Assembly: GCF_017315725.1 (NCBI RefSeq) | Contig: NZ_JAFLRG010000002.1 | Coordinates: 620,001-684,000 of the forward strand | Direction of reading: 5' to 3' | Source: Trinickia acidisoli | GTDB taxonomy: Bacteria > Pseudomonadota > Gammaproteobacteria > Burkholderiales > Burkholderiaceae | Length of the DNA stretch: 64,000 nt | Made by a program: the position numbers and the translations under genes | In this document: positions 17,523 to 25,685 of the stretch, piece after piece | Numbering within the stretch: position 1 is the first letter of the stretch | Layout: every line of letters begins with the position of its first letter | The notes under the pieces: model-generated | The model's input: only the letters and a program-made list of their open reading frames with translations | The model's database searches: none | Told to the model about the DNA's origin: nothing

Positions 17523-18056
17523 ATGAATGGTAGTCATTCACGCGGATGCCTGGACCAGCATTCGACGGTAGAGCTGATCGACAAACTGACTCTGGAGGAC
17601 CAGGGGCAGCTGCTCAAGACGCTTTACGTCGTCGAAGGCGTGATCGTTTACAGCGGGATTGTTCAACGTTTGTTTTGGGAGCGGCGCTCGCTCGCTGCCG
17701 AATCGTTTGCCAAAGGCGCCATCTTAAAGCTGAATGAGAGGGATGCCGCGTGCTTCCAATATCGGATTGCGGGCGTGACGCGCATCATGCGCGTGCCGCG
17801 TTACGCCGCCTGGCTTGAACAAGTCGACCAGTTCGCCCTCATTCAATGGAACGAGTACGCTTACACGAAAAGGTCGGGCGCCCACATGCCCGGCGATTCG
17901 TGGATCGAACCGTACCTCGAAGGATTGTCGCCCGCTGAAGCTTTGGCAATGGAAATGCAAGCAGCGTCGATGTGGTGCGATGGACCAGCTTCTGTCAGTG
18001 GCGCCGCAAATGCAGCTTGCTACGACCACATTTCGCCAAGTAGGTTTGTGCGATAA
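17523..18056 (+). CDS. Hypothetical protein at the start of the cargo block
   Basis: A 177-residue soluble protein with no signal peptide and no recognised domain. The ATG at 17523 is chosen because AGGAG lies at 17512-17516; earlier in-frame starts overlap the terminator at 17427-17470. The protein is helical in the first half (TVELIDKLTLEDQGQLLKTL) and Trp/Tyr-rich in the middle. It precedes the first putative immunity/effector pair by about 50 bases on the same strand and could be an adaptor or chaperone, though nothing in the sequence proves that. Confidence 0.55.
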   Translation: MNGSHSRGCLDQHSTVELIDKLTLEDQGQLLKTLYVVEGVIVYSGIVQRLFWERRSLAAESFAKGAILKLNERDAACFQYRIAGVTRIMRVPRYAAWLEQVDQFALIQWNEYAYTKRSGAHMPGDSWIEPYLEGLSPAEALAMEMQAASMWCDGPASVSGAANAACYDHISPSRFVR

Positions 18057-18103
18057 AATCGCGCGATTTCTCAGCCATTTAAGATCAAGAACCGAGGGCC
18101 GAT

Positions 18104-19231
18104 ATGAAGTTGCGCGAAATGGGGGTATTGCTCGCGATGACAGGCGTGCTGGGCGTGACGAATGCGATAGCGGCCGATACTGGAAAGCCACCGATGCCGA
18201 AGCTGGAGCGAACGATTTCGCTGGGGCATGTGCCGTTGCTCGGGGCCGTGACGGGAAAGATTGCGCCTATCGTCAAGAAGATGAGCTTCAGTCCGGACGG
18301 GCGTTATCTCGGGCTCGTCGAGGCAACGGGTGCGAGTTCGACCGATATCGTGATTTGGGACGTGGAAGGCAATAAGGAACAAGCGCGAATCCATTGCAAG
18401 TACAACTACGCCGCGCTTCCGTGGGAGAGATTGCTATGGCTGCACGGCGGGAAGGTCGTGACGTTTGGCGCAGGGTCGCAGTGGGATGCGATGTCGGGGC
18501 AAGCGCTTCCCGACAATCCCGCAAGGGGAGGGATGGCACGGCTGAATAAGGATGGGACGAAGATGTTGACTGTTTTCGGTCCTATCGGGGACCCGTCCAC
18601 GATCTACGTCTATGACACGAAGACATGGGCGGAGCAGAAGATCGGTGTGGATGGGCTGGAGGTTGGTGCCGCCGTGTGGACTGCCGATGACAAGATTATG
18701 GTCACGGTCGGCGAGACTGCCGATTCACGTGGAAAAACGGTGAACGGACATGAAGTCAGACCATATGACACGGCGATTCGACTGATCGATCCAGCGGGAA
18801 AGACGCCAACGCATGACGTTTGGTTTGCGGGGGAACGGACGGGTAACCCTCAATTCCCGTTAGACATAGCATTTCCCGTTGACTCCGAAATGGAGCCGAA
18901 CTTCGTAACGAATCAAATCTTTCTAGATTCTGGTCGCGTGATCGACGGGGCAACGCTTGCTATTCGTCACTACGAGTCGTTCGCCAACGATGACGCTCCG
19001 GGCGCGATGGGTATGGCGGTGAGCTCTGACGGCAAATGGCTATACCTAAGAGGCGTGACGATGCCGAATCGCGAGCCTACGCCTAATGAAGTCGTGGATG
19101 CTGCTTCGGGAAAACCTATGTTGCGGTTTACGGGCGGAAATGTCGATTTGGGTGCCATCGCCGCCAGTTCCGACGGTAAGTGGTTGGCGATCGGCGACGA
19201 GCATTCGATGTTTTTGTTTAGCGTTAATTGA
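18104..19231 (+). CDS. Exported beta-propeller-like (WD40/YVTN-type) protein
   Basis: A 375-residue protein with a signal peptide (cleavage after IAA or IAAD near residue 24) and repeated beta-propeller blade patterns: KMSFSPDGRYLGLVEA with DIVIWDVEG, GAAVWTADDKIMVTVG, MGMAVSSDGKWLYLRG, and AIAASSDGKWLAIGDEH near the end. It should sit in the periplasm and bind a partner. The lipase-like gene without a signal peptide starts 38 bases later. By analogy with effector loci where a periplasmic protector precedes a lipase, it is a candidate immunity protein; this is inference from order and location. Confidence 0.7.
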   Translation: MKLREMGVLLAMTGVLGVTNAIAADTGKPPMPKLERTISLGHVPLLGAVTGKIAPIVKKMSFSPDGRYLGLVEATGASSTDIVIWDVEGNKEQARIHCKYNYAALPWERLLWLHGGKVVTFGAGSQWDAMSGQALPDNPARGGMARLNKDGTKMLTVFGPIGDPSTIYVYDTKTWAEQKIGVDGLEVGAAVWTADDKIMVTVGETADSRGKTVNGHEVRPYDTAIRLIDPAGKTPTHDVWFAGERTGNPQFPLDIAFPVDSEMEPNFVTNQIFLDSGRVIDGATLAIRHYESFANDDAPGAMGMAVSSDGKWLYLRGVTMPNREPTPNEVVDAASGKPMLRFTGGNVDLGAIAASSDGKWLAIGDEHSMFLFSVN

Positions 19232-19269
19232 GCGGCTAATACCAAAAACAAAATGCCACGGAATTCCGT

Positions 19270-20373
19270 ATGAGTCAGCCAAGAACCTCTGCCACGGTCA
19301 ACGATCTTATCGCTGCTTCGGTCGCGACCTACGGCGGCAGCGATGCGCCGACGATGGGCAAGCAGTGGTTGGAGGTATCGCTTTCGAAAATTGTAAAGCG
19401 TGACCCCAGCCTGTCTAGCGCGATGACTAAGTGTGGTTTCTACGGTCAAGTCTACGTTAATCAACAGACCGGCGAGGTCATCATCGCGAATCGCGGCACG
19501 CAAAATATGACTAACTTGGCGACGGATGCAGGCGTCGCCGTAGGCATGGTTGGAGACGCACAGGCTATTGCAAACGAGTTTGCGAGGCGAGGGCTACAAG
19601 TGGCACAGACAATCTTGAGCGATGCGGGCGTCAAGATGAGTGCGCTATATACGACCGGCCACTCTCTCGGCGGCGCGGAAGCCGAAGGTCAGGCTGCGAT
19701 GCTGAGCACAGCGAACGACCCTAGCACTGGCCCGCTGGTGCCGGCCGACGTACATATCACCACCTTGTCGATCGATGCCCCGGGCATCGGCGACCTCGCG
19801 CACAAGGGTGATCAAAGCCGATACACGAGCTATAACTTTTCGAGCCAAGGCGATGTCGTTCACAAGGCGGGCGGTGAGCAGTTGGCGGGCACTGTTCAAG
19901 TATCACTGCCGATCGGTCCTCCGATTGTGGAAACAGAGGGACTGATGGTTGCGGGAGTGGCCACTGCAGTCGAGTTGCCCTTCGTCGGCTTACCGATGCT
20001 TGCGTACGGTACGGATAAAGCATTGGAGGCGCACCGGAGCACCTTGGTGCTTCGGAACGTGACTGGCACGGCACTTGGGGGCATGAAGGTCACTGAGCTC
20101 GGTACGTCGGGGAGTGACCTTCTGAAAGCGTTCGAAATCCGGTCCACGAAGGCGGAGCCCGTTGCTGCGCGGGTGCAGCCCAATACCGATGCGGCGAACG
20201 ATCGGCACGCTGCGGTTGCCGGCGGAAGTCTTCCTCACATCTGGGGGCTCGACGCGAATGGGAATGTCGATCCGGTTGCGTTGAAGGGGGACACGAACGT
20301 CGCCTACGCCGAGCAGTGGCTCGATGCGAATGGGTATCAGCCGAAAGTTCCCATGCAGTACAAAAACGCTTAG
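19270..20373 (+). CDS. Class 3 lipase-like alpha/beta hydrolase, candidate secreted effector
   Basis: Predicted to hydrolyse lipids. The 367-residue protein has an N-terminal helical part, an oxyanion-type ANRGTQN segment near residue 77, the nucleophile elbow GHSLGG near 130, and a DAPGIGD segment for the catalytic acid. There is no signal peptide. The last 44 residues (324-367, beginning IWGLDANG and ending YKNA) match the end of the DUF2235 protein at 21029-22339, about 19 identities by eye, although the enzymes are otherwise unrelated. This shared tail looks like a transport tag. The ribosome binding site is weak. Confidence 0.75.
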   Translation: MSQPRTSATVNDLIAASVATYGGSDAPTMGKQWLEVSLSKIVKRDPSLSSAMTKCGFYGQVYVNQQTGEVIIANRGTQNMTNLATDAGVAVGMVGDAQAIANEFARRGLQVAQTILSDAGVKMSALYTTGHSLGGAEAEGQAAMLSTANDPSTGPLVPADVHITTLSIDAPGIGDLAHKGDQSRYTSYNFSSQGDVVHKAGGEQLAGTVQVSLPIGPPIVETEGLMVAGVATAVELPFVGLPMLAYGTDKALEAHRSTLVLRNVTGTALGGMKVTELGTSGSDLLKAFEIRSTKAEPVAARVQPNTDAANDRHAAVAGGSLPHIWGLDANGNVDPVALKGDTNVAYAEQWLDANGYQPKVPMQYKNA

Positions 20374-20467
20374 GACTGCGAACATATCTCGCTTTCGAAT
20401 GTGTAGTGCCACGTGTGGCGTTCGTGGTGACGGTGGACGAGCAACTATTTACCTCCGAGGTCCTTCC

Positions 20468-21025
20468 TTGAAGCAACTTAAAATTTTTGTCGGACTGAAA
20501 TGTCTTGTTGTCGCGACCACGTTGATGCTGGGCGCATGTGCGGTCGGGTCTGACATGCCAGATCATGCATTCGAATTTGACACGTGGATCGATAGTCCCG
20601 GCGCAGAGGTGCTTGATTACCAGTACGGAAACTCGCGTCAACCGGGGGTGAAACCGTCAGAAGAGGCTTTGCGGCTCCACCAAGTCGGGCAGCAGGCGAT
20701 CGTCAACGGGCCTATGCTCCGCGGCGACTTTCTTTACGTGAAGTGGCGTATCCGGAAGACGGGGCAGGTATTTGAAGATCGTGTCGATTTGCGGCATCGA
20801 TTGCCTAAGGATTTAACGGGTTGTCGGGTTCATTTTGTTATCGACGGCTCGCATCTCTTGGTCTATGTGATCACCCCCGAGAAAGTGACTGGCCTTTGCC
20901 CGTCGGATAGCCAACAAGCCTATAGGATCACGCCACCTCAGAAGCAGATATTCATTGAGTATTGCAGTCGGAAGATCATACAGATCTATCCGGATAGATC
21001 GAATGTCAGCGATACGGCGGGGTGA
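20468..21025 (+). CDS. Lipoprotein, candidate immunity protein for the DUF2235 hydrolase
   Basis: A 185-residue protein starting from TTG at 20468, chosen because GAGG at 20457-20460 lies 7 bases upstream and the frame then begins with a textbook lipoprotein signal (basic start, hydrophobic run, LGAC at about residue 22). The mature part is about 160 residues, probably beta-rich. The next gene starts 3 bases after its stop, so the lipoprotein and the hydrolase are made together. Periplasmic lipoprotein partners are the usual protectors beside antibacterial phospholipases, which supports but does not prove immunity. Confidence 0.72.
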   Translation: MKQLKIFVGLKCLVVATTLMLGACAVGSDMPDHAFEFDTWIDSPGAEVLDYQYGNSRQPGVKPSEEALRLHQVGQQAIVNGPMLRGDFLYVKWRIRKTGQVFEDRVDLRHRLPKDLTGCRVHFVIDGSHLLVYVITPEKVTGLCPSDSQQAYRITPPQKQIFIEYCSRKIIQIYPDRSNVSDTAG

Positions 21026-21028
21026 CAG

Positions 21029-22339
21029 ATGAGCGTGGTCAAGGTTCTTTCTGCACAGGAGATTTCCCGCGTCTGTCAGCAGGCATCGGTGATTGCTGCG
21101 AGTGGCAATCCTGCTACAGGCGCCGACCAGTTCGTTTTCTTTGCTGCGTTCGATGGCACCAACAATGACAAGAATAATGTAGCCCTGTCGGGAAATCCCC
21201 AGGATACGAACGTTGCGCAGTTGTTTGCTCAGGCGGAGCGCTCTGCGCGCGGCGATTCGAACATGGGGGTGGGCTATTACCCTGGTCCGGGGACAAGGGG
21301 GAGTCGAACTGGATCGTCTTGGCTACCCGCCCAGGTGACAGGGCAGGCGATCGCCGCAGCAAACAAGGCATACGGCGACTTCTGCGCTCAAGCCGCTGCA
21401 TGGCTCGGACACCACCCCCATGGCACCGTCACCGCGATGATGACGAGCTTCAGCCGAGGCGGTGCATCGGCGGCGATCTTCTCTCAGTTGCTATGGGAGC
21501 GCGGTCTCGTCGATCCGAACAATGGCAAAGTGTTAATCCCTCCGGGCAAGGTCGGTGTGTCCGCCGGCCTCATTTACGACCCGGTGGACACCGGCGTGAA
21601 TGGCAACCTGGCCTTTGCCCCCAACGTGAGGAACATCACCGTTGTGCATGCGCTCGACGAGCGCCGTACGGAATTCAGAGGCGCGGATTATTTCGGCCAA
21701 CCCGGTGTGACGGTTCTCCCATACACAGGCAATCACTGCGACATAGGCGGTGGCTACGACAACGGTTTGGGTGCATTGTCATTGGAAGCCGGGACGGAGT
21801 TCTTGCGCAATTCGGGAATGAGCATCGCGGACGTAGCCGAATCGCGCCGCTTCGATCCTACGAAACCCGTCGTCATTCATACGGAAGGAGTGGACGACCA
21901 TGGTCACCGGGTCTGGACTGAGGACGCTAAGTTTGGCTACGGCGTTCCGCGCTTAAATGAAAAGGTGGTGACGGCGTCAATGATGCAAGAAGAAGGTCCA
22001 AGCGGCGAGACAACGCGCTTTACGGACTTCAGCGGAGCGAGCGTCGAGCTGACTACTCGCGCAGACGGCGGCTACACCGAACGCACGGTGACGCATGACG
22101 GACACATGACCGAGACGTCGAACCAAACCGCAACGACTGTGCAACCGAACAATGCGCGCAACGCAGTACGCTCGACGGAATCGAGTGATTTCAATATCTA
22201 CGGTCTCGATGGCAGTGGCGCCATTCATCCGTCGCTGCTGAACAGCGTTGAGGGCGCGAACGATCAGTATGTCGATCAATGGCTCGCGGAGCGAGGCTAT
22301 GGGCTACCGGTCTTGAGTCAGATGAAGAACGCCGGTTGA
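21029..22339 (+). CDS. DUF2235-type alpha/beta hydrolase, candidate phospholipase effector
   Basis: A 436-residue protein of the DUF2235 class, which includes type VI Tle phospholipases. Visible signatures are FAAFDGTNND near residue 36, the nucleophile SFSRGG near 142, the acid segment YDPVD near 190, and GNHCDIGGGYD near 234 with the catalytic histidine. No signal peptide. After a charged linker, residues 390-436 (starting IYGLDGSG, ending QMKNAG) repeat the tail motif of the lipase-like protein. The ATG at 21029 is 3 bases after the lipoprotein stop. Confidence 0.8.
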   Translation: MSVVKVLSAQEISRVCQQASVIAASGNPATGADQFVFFAAFDGTNNDKNNVALSGNPQDTNVAQLFAQAERSARGDSNMGVGYYPGPGTRGSRTGSSWLPAQVTGQAIAAANKAYGDFCAQAAAWLGHHPHGTVTAMMTSFSRGGASAAIFSQLLWERGLVDPNNGKVLIPPGKVGVSAGLIYDPVDTGVNGNLAFAPNVRNITVVHALDERRTEFRGADYFGQPGVTVLPYTGNHCDIGGGYDNGLGALSLEAGTEFLRNSGMSIADVAESRRFDPTKPVVIHTEGVDDHGHRVWTEDAKFGYGVPRLNEKVVTASMMQEEGPSGETTRFTDFSGASVELTTRADGGYTERTVTHDGHMTETSNQTATTVQPNNARNAVRSTESSDFNIYGLDGSGAIHPSLLNSVEGANDQYVDQWLAERGYGLPVLSQMKNAG

Positions 22340-22456
22340 GCGCACGCTGGGCACGTGGCAGCTATATCTGCGGTGAAAGCGATACCCACTGAAGCATCAA
22401 CTGCGAAAGCGCGGTAGTGGTGCAATGAAATGAGAATGTAATATGCTGTAACAGGC

Positions 22457-22545
22457 CGCAATTCTATTGGGTTTCAGAATTGCGCCCGATCGAGTATGCT
22501 ATGCGTCGACCCCCGAGGGTCATTTTCTTGCCGGGGCAAGAAAAT
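22457..22545 (+). promoter_or_regulatory. Two inverted repeats upstream of the paralogous exported genes
   Basis: The first is a 9-bp stem, CGCAATTCT at 22457-22465 with its complement at 22476-22484. The second is an 11-bp stem with a 2-base loop (22522-22532 and 22535-22545), nearly a perfect 24-base palindrome, ATTTTCTTGCC against its complement. The 240-base gap holding them (22340-22580) is A/T-richer than its surroundings. They could be an operator, a terminator for the hydrolase unit or a leader structure; no T-run follows the second stem. Confidence 0.5.
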
Positions 22546-22580
22546 TATTTAATGACTTTATAACGAAATCAGAAAACAAG

Positions 22581-23234
22581 ATGAAAATGAAAACTAGGAA
22601 CCTACTCCTTATCGCAGCATTGCTGTCCTCTGTAACGGCGGGTGAGGTTTATGCCGCGGATGCGCAGCAGACGGCCGATACACCGGACGTCAAGGTCGGG
22701 GACCATTGGGAGTACAAGAGAGCGGGGCTTTTGGGTGATGGTGGCGCGAGTGACTTTGCAATGACGGTTACCGCAGTCGATTCCGATCATATCGCCGTGG
22801 AGCAAAGTTGGGGCAAATCCGGTGACAAGAAAACTGCGCAGTATGGACGTGATTGGTCGGCTGTGTCGGCCGACGGCGGTGCCTCCGCAGTATTCCTGAA
22901 TTTTCCGCTGACGCCGGGGAAGAGTTGGGATACGGTCGAATCGGTCATCAACTCCGCTGGCAATCGGATCGAGCGACATATCCACTTGGCGGTGCAAGGC
23001 GTCGATCATGTCACAGTGCCGGCAGGTACTTTCGATGCCGTCAAAATCGTTGGTGAGGGAATCTGGCAAAACATGAATCCGGCGTATTCGGGGGTGCATG
23101 CGGGATTTAAGGTTACGCTGTGGTACGTTCCGTCGGTGAAGCAAGTCGTTCGGCGCGAGACCGTTGCTTATCCGGTGCGCCACGGATCGATCAGCAGTTC
23201 CGAAGAGGAATTAGCAGCTTATTCGCTGAAATAG
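22581..23234 (+). CDS. Exported protein, tandem paralogue A
   Basis: A 217-residue protein with a signal peptide (about 1-23, cleavage after VYA) and a mature domain starting VKVGDHWEY. It is a clear paralogue of the next gene: both share VGDHWEY, a TVTAVDSDHI-type segment, RDWS, FPLTPGKSWD, VTVPAGTFDA and a WYVPSVKQVVRRE-type end. The ATG at 22581 gives a proper signal peptide; there is an in-frame ATG two codons later. It lies in the cargo block after the hydrolases, so a protective or surface role is possible but not shown. The domain family is not recognised. Confidence 0.7.
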   Translation: MKMKTRNLLLIAALLSSVTAGEVYAADAQQTADTPDVKVGDHWEYKRAGLLGDGGASDFAMTVTAVDSDHIAVEQSWGKSGDKKTAQYGRDWSAVSADGGASAVFLNFPLTPGKSWDTVESVINSAGNRIERHIHLAVQGVDHVTVPAGTFDAVKIVGEGIWQNMNPAYSGVHAGFKVTLWYVPSVKQVVRRETVAYPVRHGSISSSEEELAAYSLK

Positions 23235-23288
23235 CCGCCGGGCCAGAAGGCTTGTCCATCCGTGTCAGTACAGCTTGGGAGACAAAAA

Positions 23289-23951
23289 ATGCTTAAGAAC
23301 TCAAAGGGATTGGTTGTAGTAGCTGTCAGCTTCCTGGTCACGACGGCGATGCTTCCTGCACGAGCTGCGGACTATCCGCAATCAGGTAATGTGCCGGACG
23401 TTAAAGTCGGGGATCATTGGGAATACCAATCGAAGGGGCTGTTCGACAATGAGCGTCGAACCGAGTATTCCCTGACAGTCACCGCAGTTGACGCCGACCA
23501 TATCACTTTGAAACGCCGCGACGTCGAATCCGGTCGAACCAAAACCTTGGAGCGTGAACGGGACTGGTCGGACGTGTCAACGCCGGGCCACATGGCGGGG
23601 CGATACTTGAGCTTTCCCCTGACGCCAGGCAAGAGTTGGGATACTGATCAAGATGTGACGAACTCGGTGGGAAATAGAGTCAAGTGGAGCACACGCATGA
23701 CGGTGGAAGGTGTCGAACGTATCACCGTTCCGGCGGGCACGTTTGACGCTATCAAGGTTCGAGGCTTCGGCAATTGGCATATCCTCTCGACAGCACGCTC
23801 CGACGCGCATAGTTCGCTGGAAATGACTCTATGGTATGTCCCCGCGATCAAACAGATCGTTCGGCACGAACTCATCGTTTATCCATCGACTCGTTCAACG
23901 GTCTATAACGGATGGACGGAGGAGTTGACTGCTTACTCGCTAAAGCCGTAG
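23289..23951 (+). CDS. Exported protein, tandem paralogue B
   Basis: A 220-residue protein with a signal peptide (cleavage after ARA near residue 27) and the same mature domain as its upstream neighbour (VKVGDHWEYQ, SLTVTAVDADHI, FPLTPGKSWD, ITVPAGTFDA). GGGAG at 23277-23281 lies 7 bases before the ATG. The 54-base gap and shared order point to a tandem duplication followed by divergence. Function unknown; duplicated periplasmic proteins beside effectors often guard against several variants of the same toxin. Confidence 0.72.
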   Translation: MLKNSKGLVVVAVSFLVTTAMLPARAADYPQSGNVPDVKVGDHWEYQSKGLFDNERRTEYSLTVTAVDADHITLKRRDVESGRTKTLERERDWSDVSTPGHMAGRYLSFPLTPGKSWDTDQDVTNSVGNRVKWSTRMTVEGVERITVPAGTFDAIKVRGFGNWHILSTARSDAHSSLEMTLWYVPAIKQIVRHELIVYPSTRSTVYNGWTEELTAYSLKP

Positions 23952-24169
23952 CGGCTTGAGCGACCACTCTTGAGGGGCTTGGACGTATCGTGCCCGCTTA
24001 TCGAATAGGCGGGCACGTGAAAACTATAGAAGAACAAACGCCCACGAGCGCCGTCGACGTGCCGAACAGAGCGACTCCCTCGAGAACTCGGCCTTCGCGC
24101 GTACGGTGCTCAAACATAGGCGAGCTGTCCCGCCGATGTCTTGCTTCTGCGGTCTTATGCAGGGCCGGC

Positions 24170-24475
24170 TCAATAGCCGCCGTCACCGCCATCTCCAGGA
24201 CCGGGGCCATCTCCATCACGCGGAGTGAACCCGCCGGTACCACCGCTCGAATCGCCGCCCTGCGACGGCGGCCCCGAACAAGCGTAGTGCCCTGCCGTAT
24301 ACGTCCACGTTTGCCCAGCGGGACAAGTGGGGGACGTGGGATTGGGCGTCGAGACATAGCCGCACCCGTTCGCGTTGCAAGCGTAGACTTGCGCCTCTAC
24401 CAACGGTGCATAGACGGAGGGAATGAGGGCTGCCGACGCAAGCAATGCGAGCCGCGAGCGAGATCGATGAATCAT
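24170..24475 (-). CDS. Small exported Gly/Asp-rich protein, paralogue 1
   Basis: A 101-residue protein with a signal peptide (about 1-28, cleavage after VEA), a short cysteine-containing module (VYACNANGCGYVSTPNP, TCPAGQTWTYTAGHYACSG) and a Gly/Asp-rich tail ending in GDGGDGGY. The AAGGAG box just upstream supports the ATG at 24475. It is a close copy of the gene at 24637-25032. The four cysteines should form two disulfides. Probably a small surface or secreted protein; function unknown. Confidence 0.72.
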   Translation of the reverse strand: MIHRSRSRLALLASAALIPSVYAPLVEAQVYACNANGCGYVSTPNPTSPTCPAGQTWTYTAGHYACSGPPSQGGDSSGGTGGFTPRDGDGPGPGDGGDGGY

Positions 24476-24636
24476 GGGTGCTCCTTGTGAGTAAACAGAG
24501 AGTCGGCGCGGTTCGCCGGGATGGATTGCATTTTGTCGCCGAAGGCACCGCGACATGGGTTCAGGACGATTTCCTATGCATCATGCTGGTGCTGTGGCAC
24601 GTCGTGGCAATGAGTGGCTCTGAGTCGCTCACCGAG

Positions 24637-25032
24637 TCAAACACCGCCATCCCCTCCGTCTCCACCATCTCCCCCGTCTCCACCATCTCCCCCGTCTCCA
24701 CCATCGCCCGCGTCTCCCGCGTCTCCCGCGCCGGCGGGACCATCCGCATCGCGCATTCCGCTGTCGCCGCTATCAGACACCGCACTACCGCCCGAATCGC
24801 CTTGCCCAGATCCGCCCTGCGACGACGTCCCCGAACAAGCGTAATGCCCCGCCGTATATGTCCACGTCTGCCCTGCGGGGCAAGTGGGTGACGTGGGATT
24901 GGGCGTCGAGACATAACCGCAGCCGTTTGCGCTGCAAGCGTAGACTTGTGCCTCGGCCAAGGAAGCGTGAATGGACGGAACAAGCGCCGCTGACGCAAGC
25001 AACGCGAGCCGTGAACGAGATCGACGAATCAT
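24637..25032 (-). CDS. Small exported Gly/Asp-rich protein, paralogue 2
   Basis: A 131-residue protein whose signal peptide and cysteine module (ACSANGCGYVSTPNPTSP, AGQTWTYTAGHYACSG) are nearly the same as paralogue 1 downstream, but whose Gly/Asp tail is longer, with seven runs of GDGG made by an 18-base tandem DNA repeat. AGGAG 5 bases before the ATG at 25032 fixes the start over the GTG two codons upstream. The tail length is likely to vary between strains. Function unknown. Confidence 0.72.
   Translation of the reverse strand: MIRRSRSRLALLASAALVPSIHASLAEAQVYACSANGCGYVSTPNPTSPTCPAGQTWTYTAGHYACSGTSSQGGSGQGDSGGSAVSDSGDSGMRDADGPAGAGDAGDAGDGGDGGDGGDGGDGGDGGDGGV
24656..24709. repeat. 18-base tandem repeat, three copies
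   Basis: The unit CCGTCTCCACCATCTCCC occurs three times end to end; the third copy differs by one base. On the minus strand it encodes the GDGG tail of the small exported protein, so copy changes stay in frame. Confidence 0.85.
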
Positions 25033-25040
25033 TCGCACTC

Positions 25041-25685
25041 CTAAATGATAGTTGACGCATGAATTGGCATTTCGATTCGAACCGCATCGCCCGAGAGTCG
25101 TTCCGTCTTCATCGCAGCCTCAGACCCGACATCCCTTGCCCCAAGCAATTCGTCGATCGGCCGCAATCGAAAGGGCCTGCACCCATAAGGACCGATCATC
25201 CCCAGCGCTCGAGCGTGTGCCGCCAACTCCCAGCTATTGCCGAGCGAGTTCTGCTCCAGTAGGTTCGCGATTTCGATCGATGCGAGTGCGTTGATATCCG
25301 ATGGTCCGATCTCGAGCGATTCATTGGTTACCCGATCGACGACAGGAACGGCCTCGTTCCTCAATCGAGCGGAAATCGTACGTACGCGGTTGTTCGTCCG
25401 GCAAAAGAGCCAAACCCATCGTTCGGCATCGATGCCAATCAACTCGACCAGCGCAGGACGCTCGCTCCACTGGCATATGGCATCGCGAAACGAAGCCGTC
25501 CCATACGCGGAATGAAACAATCCCGCCAGCACTACCGCCTCGCTAGCGCCGCACTGCATCAGAATGTCGGCGGTCCCGAACAAATGCGTAAGCAATGTCG
25601 CTCCGCTATGAGACCGCTTAGCGGCGGAACGCTCGATCAGAAACTCACGAGCCGCCTGAAGCGTTGTTCTCAGATCGCCGATCAT
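25041..25685 (-). CDS. DUF6817-like (HD-related) protein
   Basis: A 214-residue soluble protein whose N-terminal part (TLLTHLFGTADILMQCGASE then AGLFHSAYGT) fits the DUF6817 family, a helical fold with histidine ligands related to HD proteins. The rest is helical with a segment near residue 145 (DINALASIEIANLLEQ). Its ATG overlaps the stop of the upstream oxygenase gene (ATGA), so the two are made together; DUF6817 proteins are often found with 2OG oxygenases. Its biochemical role is not known to me. Confidence 0.7.
   Translation of the reverse strand: MIGDLRTTLQAAREFLIERSAAKRSHSGATLLTHLFGTADILMQCGASEAVVLAGLFHSAYGTASFRDAICQWSERPALVELIGIDAERWVWLFCRTNNRVRTISARLRNEAVPVVDRVTNESLEIGPSDINALASIEIANLLEQNSLGNSWELAAHARALGMIGPYGCRPFRLRPIDELLGARDVGSEAAMKTERLSGDAVRIEMPIHASTII

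Noticed and set aside
19270..22339. The shared tail is the known XVIPCD domain of Xanthomonas T4SS effectors
   Set aside because: That domain is longer and has a glutamine-rich end; the tails here are about 45 residues with GLD, QWL and KNA and no glutamine-rich stretch.
24656..24709. CRISPR-like array
   Set aside because: The units are contiguous 18-mers without spacers and encode a GDGG protein tail.
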